A DNA stretch of 22,548 bases from Marinospirillum sp. (lineage in GTDB: Bacteria; Pseudomonadota; Gammaproteobacteria; Pseudomonadales; Halomonadaceae), in assembly GCA_007119985.1 (NCBI GenBank), contig SKOQ01000057.1:1-22548 (forward strand), written 5' to 3'. Positions 8,801 to 15,403 of this stretch are shown in pieces. Position numbers and translations under genes: made by a program. The notes under the pieces are model-generated. The model did not search any database and was not told the origin of the DNA. It worked only from the letters and a program-made list of their open reading frames with translations. The number at the start of each line of letters is the position of its first letter. Positions within the stretch are counted from its first letter, which is position 1.

Positions 8801-9729
8801 AGCCGGAAACCGCCAAGGATGAGCAGACAGAAGAAGAGAGTCGCCTTGCCTCAGAAGGCCCCAATTCAGAAAACCCAGAACCTAGGGAGGCTCGCCAAGG
8901 ACCGGTGAGCGCAGAAAATGTGCTACACCGTTTTCCTGCTGGGGCGACTTGGGGCACAGTGCTGCACACGCTTATGGAATGGGCTGCCGATCAGGAGTAC
9001 ACCCCGGCAGAGGGGCCAAAAATCCGAGGCTTTGCAGCTATCGTTGCTGAAAATGAGGACAGCTACCAAGGTTTCAGCCGTTTTTGTAGCCAGCGGCGTA
9101 TCCAAGAAGAGCTGGTTGACCCCCTCTGGGAATGGTTGATCCACTTCCTCAGTACCCCTTGGAAGCTGGATAGCCTGGGGCAAGGCCAAGGCTTTGCCTT
9201 GTGCCATCTCAAGCCTGCTCAGTTGGCGGTGGAGCTGGAGTTTATGATTGAAAGCCACTGGGTCAATACAGCCAGCTTAGATCAGATCGTGCGGGCACAA
9301 ACCTTGAACCAGGTGGAGCGCCCCGTCGCCAAAAACAACCTGCTGAACGGCCTCTTAAAAGGTTTTATCGACCTGGTAGCAGAGCACGAGGGTCGCTATT
9401 ACGTGATTGATTGGAAATCCAACCGCCTGGGTCGCCAGACCGAGGATTACACCGAGGAGGCCATGCTTAAGCAGCTACTATCACATCGTTATGATCTCCA
9501 ATATGTGCTCTACCTGCTCGCACTGCACCGGCTGTTGAAGGCCCGCCTGCCCAACTACGACTATGATCAGCATATCGGCGGCGCCGTTTATGTGTTTTTG
9601 CGCGGCACCCAACATCCACACACCCAGGGGCTGTTCTGTGACAAGCCACCCAAATCATTGATCGAAGAATTAGATGCCCTCTTTGCACCAAAAGAAAAAG
9701 AGCAAGAACAACAAGGAGCGACACTATGA
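5890..9729 (+). CDS. recB: RecBCD enzyme subunit RecB (3'-5' helicase and nuclease)
   Basis: RecB is the SF1A 3'-5' helicase and the only nuclease of RecBCD, and it loads RecA after Chi. The 1279 residues carry the full helicase set: Walker A ASAGTGKT near 20-27, TFTKAATKELRDR (Ia), VDEFQDTDPVQ near 411 (II), GDPKQAIYSFRGAD (III), YNFRS (IV), TIHKSKGLEYP near 788 (V) and LYVALTRA near 853 (VI). The C-terminal nuclease has GFIDLV near 1157 and DWKSN near 1173, equivalent to the metal-binding Asp and the Asp-x-Lys of the E. coli enzyme, so it should be active. Helicase and nuclease are joined by an acidic, proline-rich linker (about 948-1007). The start overlaps recC and the stop overlaps recD by 4 bp each. 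The E. coli arrangement has ptrA between recC and recB; it is absent here. Confidence 0.98.
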   Translation: MSPSTESLNPLTFPLKSSALIEASAGTGKTFTLALLYVRLVLQQGGEFSFDQPLLPPSILVVTFTKAATKELRDRIRQRLVETASVLRAEKPEAVTSDPLLLDLREAVINEGKAAGQTNPSRTLAAAAYRLDIAAQWMDEAAISTIHGWCYRMLKEHAFDSGNLFQQEIIESEVELLQQAAEDYWRHFYLPLSDDDLEEVLSFFDSPTQTRKKTSKLLDHLERLESPQDKPSDFLAQAEQEKQKVLKPLKEKWLKTFLPALEEAFAEAKKIKAYKATSLNAKHIADIVAKLKSWAEGHQDQPGIDYAKSNSFQRLALLDTSIWSNTDAIPYGNEGCVALADLPQQLADLPSPFADLLRHAAHWIGAEVQKTKRQQSLISNQDLLHRLDQALQGDRGEQLAESIRKQFPVALVDEFQDTDPVQYRIFDAIYSIKSPKPETAFFMIGDPKQAIYSFRGADIFTYLAAKKATGERQYTLGYNFRSAPQLIDEVNHLFALGEQRAQGAFYFKKQETNPIPFFAVQPGKKSRLWLEVNDKEQAPLNTWLITKNEAGKLSKEGYTQQVSEITATQITELLIAAQSKKAWLVEQDDNTQKRHLLQAADIAVLVNKKDEADSIRQALTEKGVPSVYLSERNSVYQSDAASALLTLLQAVAEPYNDARLRAALALPQLNISLQELNQLNEDELSWEERVQQFVGYHYDWKKQGSMALIHKLIKDFTLAERLLKESGGERQITDLLHLAELLQKASIELDGEQALIRHLQEQSQNPDENSEAQQVRLESDRQLVQVVTIHKSKGLEYPLVFLPFATSCRLTKSTDIPLETHDQEGKLQQHLQSSPEILAQADAERLAEDLRKLYVALTRASYCQWVGLGEIQDHQHSGMGYLLGVSQEQPLAEAVKAAKLSIQEVAASDEVFAPETSKKLKEIRAPQVSHLSNWWIASYSAIHFQSQAGGAPSETADAEPPANRIAEVTSEPETAKDEQTEEESRLASEGPNSENPEPREARQGPVSAENVLHRFPAGATWGTVLHTLMEWAADQEYTPAEGPKIRGFAAIVAENEDSYQGFSRFCSQRRIQEELVDPLWEWLIHFLSTPWKLDSLGQGQGFALCHLKPAQLAVELEFMIESHWVNTASLDQIVRAQTLNQVERPVAKNNLLNGLLKGFIDLVAEHEGRYYVIDWKSNRLGRQTEDYTEEAMLKQLLSHRYDLQYVLYLLALHRLLKARLPNYDYDQHIGGAVYVFLRGTQHPHTQGLFCDKPPKSLIEELDALFAPKEKEQEQQGATL

Positions 9730-11789
9730 ACGCCTTAGTCACTCGGCTGGAAGACTGGGTAGAAAAAGGTGCACTCAGACCCCTAGATTTAGCCCTCGCG
9801 CGCTTTATTGACGAGCAGGAACCCCAAGCCAGTGAAGCTTTGCTGCTGGCCACTGCACTGCTGAGCGAGGCCAACGGCCATGGCCATGTCTGTCTAGATT
9901 TGCAGCAAGTGCTGGCCAAACCCGAGAAGCGGCTCAGCCCAGCTGATGAGTCGGAGGCCGCATCCCAGACAGCGAGCATAGGGGAGCAGCTTAAAGAACA
10001 ACTCAAAGGCTGGACGCTGGCAAGCTGGGTTGAAGCGTTACTAGACAGCGATGCGGTGGCCGATGAACGGGCGACCCATCAGCCTCACACCGCTTCCAGC
10101 CCTCTGGTTCTCGCAGGGAGTCTAGAGCGACCTTTGCTTTACCTGCGCCGCTACTGGATGTATGAGCGGCAGATTGAGCAAGGCATCACACAGCGCTTAG
10201 CGCTTCACACCCCCTGGCCGACTGAAAAACTGCGTTCGCTGCTGGATCAGTTATTTGGTGACAAAAAACAAACGCCCGACTGGCAGAAGATAGCTTGTGC
10301 ACTGGCAGCGCGTTCTGGCTTTGCCATCATCACCGGCGGGCCAGGTACGGGCAAAACCACCACTGTCGTCCGCCTTTTGGCATTACTGCAAGGGCTACAA
10401 CTTCAGGCCGGAAAACCACCGCTGAGCCTGCGTTTAGCGGCACCCACCGGCAAGGCTGCAGCGCGCTTGAGTGAGTCTCTGGCGGCGAGCTTAAAGAGAC
10501 TCGATTTCGGCGCTGATCTAGCCAAAATTCAGGAGCAGATCCCCACTGAGGTGTCGACCCTGCACCGGCTTCTGGGCAGCCAGGCGGGAACCCGTCATTT
10601 TCGGCATCATGCCGGCCATCCTCTGGCCGCTGATCTGGTGGTCGTTGATGAAGCCTCGATGGTCGATGTGGAAATGCTGGCCAAGCTGCTGGATGCTCTG
10701 GCACCCACAACCCGCCTGATTCTGCTGGGCGACAAGGATCAGCTGGCCTCAGTGGAAGCGGGTTCGGTACTGGGCGATCTCTGCCTAGAAGCAGACCAAG
10801 GCAATTATACTCAAGCAACAGCCGACTGGCTGCTGAAAGCCACCGGAGAGCCACTGCCTACAACCCTCTTGAGTGAAACAGGCCGCGCCCAGGCGCAGGT
10901 CACCACCCTATTGCACCATAGCTATCGTTTTGATGCCTCCCCAGGCATAAAAGCGCTGGCTGAAAGTGTGAACTCAGGGCAGGCGAACCTAGAAGCGCTG
11001 GAGGCCATTTTTTTGCGTTACCAGTTAAAGCCGAAAGAAAAGGTACCCAAAGAGGGCAATCTGCAGCTCATTAAACTGGATGTTGGCGGCCGAGAACACA
11101 AGGACGCGACTCAAAGACAACCCTTGGCGGAATTAAAAAAGCTGCTCCGCGATGGCTATAAAGGCTTTTTGCAAACCTTGATTGAACAGCGCCCCACCGG
11201 AACAGCAACGCGCCAAGAACTCGATGCCTGGGCGCTCAAAATATTTGAAAGCCACCGCCAATTTCAGCTGCTGACGGCTGTGCGTCGTGGTCCGTGGGGC
11301 GTGGATGCCTTAAATCAACTCACCCTAAGCGCTTTGAGTGAAGTAGAAAAACTCAAGCCTTTGCTTTCCAACGGCAGCTCACTCTGGTATGCAGGCCGCC
11401 CAGTATTAATCACTCGCAATGACTACAGTCTGAAGCTGATGAACGGGGATATTGGCATCTGCCTAGAGTGGCCAACCCAAGATGAAACAGGCCGTAAAGT
11501 GCTCAGAGTCGCCTTCCCAGATGGTCAAGGCGGTGTACGCTGGGTGCTGCCCAGCCGCTTACAAGGCGTAGAAACCGTCTTCGCGATGACAGTCCACAAA
11601 TCCCAAGGCTCAGAATTCACGCACACCGCATTAGTGCTCCCTGATCTTCACAATCCCGTGCTCACCAAGGAGTTGCTCTACACGGGCATTACCCGCTCCA
11701 TCGCCACTTTCACCCTTGTTTATAGTGATAAAGAAACGCTAGAAACAACGCTAAAAAGCCGAGTAGAGAGGGCCAGTGGTTTAAGTTGA
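9726..11789 (+). CDS. recD: RecBCD enzyme subunit RecD (5'-3' helicase)
   Basis: RecD is the SF1B 5'-3' helicase of RecBCD. It moves on the 5' strand and contributes to nuclease control. The 687-residue length is near the family norm (E. coli 608), with a variable N-terminal part of about 180 residues that should contact RecC. Motifs in order: TGGPGTGKTTT (Walker A, near 201-211), APTGKAAARLSES, STLHRLLG, VVDEASMVD (Walker B, near 304-312), LLGDKDQLASVEAG, HHSYRF, and the C-terminal UvrD-like block MTVHKSQGSEF near 620 followed by LLYTGITRS. Both ATPase halves look intact. It is the last gene of the recCBD unit. No hairpin with a T run follows in the 32 bases before the convergent gene. Confidence 0.97.
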   Translation: MNALVTRLEDWVEKGALRPLDLALARFIDEQEPQASEALLLATALLSEANGHGHVCLDLQQVLAKPEKRLSPADESEAASQTASIGEQLKEQLKGWTLASWVEALLDSDAVADERATHQPHTASSPLVLAGSLERPLLYLRRYWMYERQIEQGITQRLALHTPWPTEKLRSLLDQLFGDKKQTPDWQKIACALAARSGFAIITGGPGTGKTTTVVRLLALLQGLQLQAGKPPLSLRLAAPTGKAAARLSESLAASLKRLDFGADLAKIQEQIPTEVSTLHRLLGSQAGTRHFRHHAGHPLAADLVVVDEASMVDVEMLAKLLDALAPTTRLILLGDKDQLASVEAGSVLGDLCLEADQGNYTQATADWLLKATGEPLPTTLLSETGRAQAQVTTLLHHSYRFDASPGIKALAESVNSGQANLEALEAIFLRYQLKPKEKVPKEGNLQLIKLDVGGREHKDATQRQPLAELKKLLRDGYKGFLQTLIEQRPTGTATRQELDAWALKIFESHRQFQLLTAVRRGPWGVDALNQLTLSALSEVEKLKPLLSNGSSLWYAGRPVLITRNDYSLKLMNGDIGICLEWPTQDETGRKVLRVAFPDGQGGVRWVLPSRLQGVETVFAMTVHKSQGSEFTHTALVLPDLHNPVLTKELLYTGITRSIATFTLVYSDKETLETTLKSRVERASGLS

Positions 11790-11821
11790 TCAATGCCCAT
11801 CCGCCAGCTGAGAAAAGAAGT

Positions 11822-12403
11822 CTAGAACTCCGCCTGATCAAGCACAAACTGCTCGGCTAAATCAGGCGGGTTCAACGCTTTGACAAAACGGATTCTGTCT
11901 TCAGTACTTTGATCGCCCATCATAATACCCAGCGTCACCTGTGCTCTTTCTTCAGGGGTGCCAAAAACACCGGCCGCATCCAACTCTTTCATCGCCTGTA
12001 TCAGACAGTTTTCAATTTGATGGACAAATGCATCGACTTCTTTCTCATCAGGCTTCCCGCTATACAACCGGTCTAGCTCTTCATCAATAAAAAGAAGCTC
12101 AGCATCTAACTCTTCAAAATAATCTTCACCTTCGGTATGTAAAGGACTATCGCAAGGCGACCATTTGAGGCTCTTGACTAGCTCATCTTTTGGCATGGCC
12201 GCAAAGTAAGCTTCTGTTTGATAAGCCTCAACCACTTCTTTTAACCCCTGATAGGTTGAACAGGTTGGAGTCACATAGCTATAACTCCCAGAGGTATACA
12301 AACCAAAAAAATAAAACTGCTCGTCAGGATGCTGGGCACGAATGGCGGGGAAAGCTTTTTTGCCGGCAGCAACAATCTTTTGCTGTAGTTTCTGAAAACT
12401 CAT
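11822..12403 (-). CDS. DUF4303-like protein of unknown function
   Basis: A 193-residue acidic, soluble protein with no signal peptide or membrane segment. It resembles the DUF4303 family: an N-terminal helix, FYFFGLYTSGSYSYVTPTC near residues 25-43, a KWSPCDSPLH block near 83-92, and a C-terminal helical part. I recognise the family by pattern only. Some small families of this kind are associated with toxin immunity, but no toxin gene lies nearby, so no function is assigned. The start at 12403 (MSFQKL) is chosen over an in-frame ATG at 12427 because GAGAGA lies about 6 bases upstream of it. It faces recD with a 32-base gap and diverges from the gene at 12651. Confidence 0.8.
   Translation of the reverse strand: MSFQKLQQKIVAAGKKAFPAIRAQHPDEQFYFFGLYTSGSYSYVTPTCSTYQGLKEVVEAYQTEAYFAAMPKDELVKSLKWSPCDSPLHTEGEDYFEELDAELLFIDEELDRLYSGKPDEKEVDAFVHQIENCLIQAMKELDAAGVFGTPEERAQVTLGIMMGDQSTEDRIRFVKALNPPDLAEQFVLDQAEF
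11830..11869. repeat. Perfect 9-bp inverted repeat at the 3' end of the DUF4303-like gene
   Basis: CCGCCTGAT (11830-11838) and ATCAGGCGG (11861-11869) are exact reverse complements separated by 22 bases. Both arms are inside the last codons of the minus-strand gene and also lie about 40-80 bases past the recD stop on the plus strand. It could form a 3' hairpin in either transcript, but no T run follows on either strand, so it is not called a terminator. Confidence 0.35.
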
Positions 12404-12525
12404 TTTATCTCTCTCAAGTGACTTCAAGCTTCGTATTCTGATCTATCCAACAAGCATTAAACAAGCAGTCGTTTCTTGAGAAAAGATCTGCATCACATAT
12501 TTATTAATATCATGATCTACTGGGC

Positions 12526-12554
12526 TCAATAATCCGTATCTTTTCGATTATACT
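12526..12554 (+). promoter_or_regulatory. Candidate sigma70-type promoter for the gene at 12651
   Basis: TATACT at 12549-12554 matches the -10 consensus at 5 of 6 positions. The region 17 bases upstream (TCAATA, 12526-12531) is a poor -35. Initiation near 12561 would give a leader of about 90 bases. The call rests on the -10 alone. Confidence 0.35.
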
Positions 12555-12650
12555 GCGCCTTCAAATTCATTGGCTTTGCTTCTCAGTCTCATCATTGATG
12601 ACAAGACAAGAAGCCTAGTAGAAAAGCCGCTCTAAAAAGGATCCCCATTG

Positions 12651-13106
12651 ATGACAACAAGCTTACCACCGTTAACAGAAGAGATTCAGGATGCCTGCAA
12701 ATTGGTTTCTCTAGAGAAAGTAGACTCTGCAGAGCCCAACATTACCATAGCCGATGCGTATTTTTTGATTGGTGAATCTGATGGTTATGTTGAGATTTCT
12801 GTCATCCTTGGATATGACTTGATCAGCGATGGGCAAGCCTATCGGGCCAAAACCCACACTCGGTTTTATGATTGGAGTGGCACAGCAGCTTTTGAGGCCA
12901 GACTCAGTAGCCGGTCGGAATGTTATTTTAAAGATTCAGAACACTACCCTCAAAAGGTGACTGAGGCGATGTACTTTTCTCTCGTTCAGATCAGTCATCA
13001 ACTAGGACGTCAGCTAGAGACTTTCCCACCTTTTGCAGAACAGGCTCAGCAGGCTCTGGCTTTAAGCCAGAAAGCAGGAGCGAGTCACGAGATTGATTAT
13101 TGCTGA
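12651..13106 (+). CDS. Hypothetical small cytosolic protein
   Basis: A 151-residue protein that I do not recognise. It has no signal peptide, membrane segment or nucleotide-binding motif. The middle (AYFLIGESDGYVEISVILGYDL, DGQAYRAKTHTRFYDW) alternates hydrophobic residues like a beta sheet, and the C-terminal third looks helical with several Gln and Ala (AEQAQQALALSQKAG). The ATG at 12651 is preferred to the adjacent TTG at 12648 because AAAAGGA lies about 9 bases upstream. It is a single-gene unit with a clear terminator 9 bases after its stop. Codon use and composition do not differ obviously from its neighbours. Confidence 0.75.
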   Translation: MTTSLPPLTEEIQDACKLVSLEKVDSAEPNITIADAYFLIGESDGYVEISVILGYDLISDGQAYRAKTHTRFYDWSGTAAFEARLSSRSECYFKDSEHYPQKVTEAMYFSLVQISHQLGRQLETFPPFAEQAQQALALSQKAGASHEIDYC

Positions 13107-13114
13107 GTAGATAT

Positions 13115-13148
13115 GGGGGCAAGCCAAGGTTGGACCTGCCCCCTTTTT
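13115..13148 (+). terminator. Intrinsic terminator
   Basis: GGGGGCA (13115-13121) pairs with TGCCCCC (13137-13143), and inside the loop CCAA can pair with TTGG. Five T residues follow at once (13144-13148). This is the clearest rho-independent terminator in the window. It sits directly after the small gene ending at 13106 and separates it from the peroxidase gene. Confidence 0.85.
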
Positions 13149-13309
13149 AACGAAAAGCCCAGTGAAACGGGGTGATCTGAGCGAACTCACGCCCGTCTGA
13201 AAATCGAGGCAAAGGGCAAAGAGCAGACAAAAGCTATACAAAACTTGATTAAATATTAATTTTGGTCAACACTCAGCTGAATTCAAACCGCTGAACTGAG
13301 GTGATCACA

Positions 13310-13858
13310 ATGATCCTGCGCCTATTCATTTTTGCCCTATTCCTCAGTGGCTTCAGCCTGACCAGCCAAGCCGAACCTCTGCAATGTCCTCCCATCCTGC
13401 AATCCACCCAACCCCTGCTGCACTCGACTGAAACGCAAGATCTATGCGCCTTTGCAGGCCAGCCGCTGTTGATCGTCAACACGGCCAGCTACTGTGGCTT
13501 TACTAGCCAGTTTGGCGGTTTAGAAGACCTCTACCAAACCTATCGTGATCGTGGACTGGTGGTCTTAGGCTTTCCTTCCAATGATTTTATGCAAGAAGCA
13601 CGTGATGCAAGCCGCACCGCTGAGGTGTGCTTTATCAACTATGGCGTCACCTTCCCGATGATGGCGGCCAGCTCAGTCACTAGGGGGCAACTGAATCCTG
13701 TTTTTGCTGAATTACAGCGCCAAGGCGCGGCCTTGCCACGCTGGAACTTCCACAAGTATCTTGTTAACGCAGAGGGTGAATTAGTGGGCTTTTTTGGTAG
13801 TCGAGTTGCCCCTGATGCGCCGCAACTGCAAGGCTTGATTGAACAGATGCTGAACTAA
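13310..13858 (+). CDS. Exported glutathione-peroxidase-like thiol peroxidase
   Basis: A 182-residue protein of the glutathione peroxidase family, related to BtuE, which reduces peroxides through a catalytic Cys. A signal peptide (about 1-21, ending SQA) sends it to the periplasm. The catalytic Cys62 is in NTASYCGF, the likely resolving Cys107 in VCFINYGVTFPM, and Trp145-Asn146 in RWNFHKYLV. The usual Gln of the catalytic tetrad (CNQF in BtuE) is Asp92 here (PSNDF), and the following EPG is altered. The resolving Cys suggests thioredoxin-like rather than glutathione recycling; that is inference. The ATG at 13310 is preferred to the GTG at 13301 because that GTG overlaps the GAGGTGA ribosome site. 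The stop is 1 bp before the next gene, so the two are probably co-translated. Confidence 0.9.
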   Translation: MILRLFIFALFLSGFSLTSQAEPLQCPPILQSTQPLLHSTETQDLCAFAGQPLLIVNTASYCGFTSQFGGLEDLYQTYRDRGLVVLGFPSNDFMQEARDASRTAEVCFINYGVTFPMMAASSVTRGQLNPVFAELQRQGAALPRWNFHKYLVNAEGELVGFFGSRVAPDAPQLQGLIEQMLN

Positions 13859-13859
13859 A

Positions 13860-14963
13860 ATGCGCCTTTTCTTCGTTCTCGGTTTGCTGGTGTGGCTCAG
13901 TGGTTGCCAGCCGCATTCCGCGCAGGAGAAATTAGAGCGCTATCTTGAGCGCCTCAATCGAGCGCTTGAACTCTCTCAGCCAGTGGCTGACCTTCAGATC
14001 ACCCCGCTCGCCGCTTGGCCGCCGCCTTCAGCCAGCCAAGTGGCTCTGACAGAGATCCGCCTTGGTGTCTTCGAAACCTATGCCCTGCGCTCTTGCCCCG
14101 ATCTGCTCGGATTGATTGCACAGCGCAATAATCAGCTCGGCCGTGTGATGCCGCTTGCACTGCGCTTAGAATATGAGCTTGAACTCAGTCAGCGGCTTCA
14201 TGCCTGCTATCGGCAAGCTCTCCAGATGGAGCAAGAAGATCTCGCCGAACAACTCCGGCCGCTGATCGATCAGGTTGATCAACGTCTCCCCGCTATTTTT
14301 TGGAATTTTCTGGTCGCCAGTGAGGCCATGCGCGGCTTGATGCGCCTGAGTCGAGGTCCTCTGCCGCTCACCGCTCAGCCTTTAGAGCAGGAGGCCCAAG
14401 CTTTACTGGAGACACTCCTGAACTTGAATCAACAGCTGACCTTCAACCAGCAGTTCAACCTCGATCAGCAGCGAGGCCAACCCGAAGAGCAACCCACGCC
14501 GATCCGGCTTGGAGCTTACTTACAGCCCTTGCAAGATCAAGCTCCGGTTGGGCAGCTACTTCAAAGCCTGATCCTAGCCGAAGCCACACTCAAAGCAGCC
14601 CAGAGACAACTGGATGCACGCCTAACCGGCCCTCCACTTTGTCCGCAACCTACGCCCAGCCTACCACGCGCCCAAACCAGCCAGCGTGTTCTATTACAGA
14701 CTTTTATTAGTGAGATCCAGCCTTGGATGGCCCAGTTAGAGCGCCAGGCGCACATCTGGCTGCCCGCACTGAATCAACTCCTGGATCAGCCAGATGCCCC
14801 CGAGGTGATTCAAACCTGGCGACAAAACTGGATTGATCCAGCTGAGCCTGCCACCCCTTGGCGGCGCTTTCAGCAGGCACATCGTGAACATGCCCGTTTA
14901 TGGGAAGCCTTGCTGCAGCAATGTGGTCTTCAGGTTGGGCTAGAGGCAGTGCAAACAGATTAA
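13860..14963 (+). CDS. DUF3080-family lipoprotein
   Basis: A 367-residue predicted lipoprotein. A hydrophobic signal ends in the lipobox LSGC (Cys16), and the next residue is Gln, which favours outer-membrane sorting. The block EIRLGVFETYALRSC...IAQRNNQLGRVM at about residues 62-97, followed by a leucine-rich helix, is typical of DUF3080, whose function is unknown. Later regions are largely helical. A short 6-residue degenerate tandem repeat lies at about 189-206. It starts 1 bp after the peroxidase stop with little ribosome-site signal, so translation is probably coupled. Its stop overlaps the stop of the convergent gene at 14960 by 4 bp. Confidence 0.88.
   Translation: MRLFFVLGLLVWLSGCQPHSAQEKLERYLERLNRALELSQPVADLQITPLAAWPPPSASQVALTEIRLGVFETYALRSCPDLLGLIAQRNNQLGRVMPLALRLEYELELSQRLHACYRQALQMEQEDLAEQLRPLIDQVDQRLPAIFWNFLVASEAMRGLMRLSRGPLPLTAQPLEQEAQALLETLLNLNQQLTFNQQFNLDQQRGQPEEQPTPIRLGAYLQPLQDQAPVGQLLQSLILAEATLKAAQRQLDARLTGPPLCPQPTPSLPRAQTSQRVLLQTFISEIQPWMAQLERQAHIWLPALNQLLDQPDAPEVIQTWRQNWIDPAEPATPWRRFQQAHREHARLWEALLQQCGLQVGLEAVQTD
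14424..14477 (+). repeat. Three degenerate 18-bp tandem units inside the DUF3080 gene
   Basis: Three consecutive 18-bp units (14424-14441, 14442-14459, 14460-14477) encode LNQQLT, FNQQFN and LDQQRG. The pattern is hydrophobic, Asn/Asp, Gln, Gln, then two variable residues. The DNA units share a core of AA(T/C)CA(A/G)CAG or GATCAGCAG. This may be a local expansion in a helical linker. Confidence 0.45.
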
Positions 14964-15358
14964 CGCTGCATCTGACGTACCCAGTAATCGGCATCCTGAC
15001 ACAAGGCGGTGTTTTTGAGTCGATCATTCAAGGCTGTTTCAAAGCTGAGTCCAGCACACTGACCTATCTGCTCACCCCAACGCTGTCCATCACGCGGCTG
15101 CTGTAATAATGCAGGTAAGCGGCCTTCATACTGGCTTAAGCAGTTACGCGTGGCCACGCGCGCGGTATCAACACAAAGATCGGCACTAATATCAAAGCAT
15201 TGGCGAAAATATTGGCGCGAATCACAAAAAGCAGAAGGCAAAACGGTGAGCATAAAATCCATCCACTCTTGGCGTTCAATCTGCTGAGCATGGACCGTGT
15301 TGCTGGCCAGCAGTAAAGCGCCCGCGAATCCAATTCCTCTTATCATGCCGATGTGCAT
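14960..15358 (-). CDS. Small secreted six-cysteine protein, unknown function
   Basis: A 132-residue protein with a signal peptide (about 1-24, ending TVHA before QQ). The mature chain has six cysteines (45, 54, 62, 73, 101, 120), an even number consistent with three disulfides in an oxidising compartment. It is rich in aromatic and acidic residues (QEWMDFML, DADYWVRQM). I do not recognise the family. The ATG at 15358 is chosen over a start at 15394 because AAGGAA lies about 8 bases upstream and the signal peptide then begins correctly. It lies 45 bases downstream of the second chemoreceptor on the same strand, so it could share its transcript. Its stop overlaps that of the DUF3080 gene by 4 bp. 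Confidence 0.75.
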   Translation of the reverse strand: MHIGMIRGIGFAGALLLASNTVHAQQIERQEWMDFMLTVLPSAFCDSRQYFRQCFDISADLCVDTARVATRNCLSQYEGRLPALLQQPRDGQRWGEQIGQCAGLSFETALNDRLKNTALCQDADYWVRQMQR

Positions 15359-15403
15359 GGCTCTGTTCCTTTTTACTGTGACGATGATTGACAATGCTTG
15401 TCC

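Noticed and set aside
13239..13271. AAACTT ... TCAAC upstream of the peroxidase gene as a second ECF promoter matching the one at 21644-21672
   Set aside because: Spacing is about 19 bases instead of 17 and the flanks are simply AT-rich; similarity is too weak.
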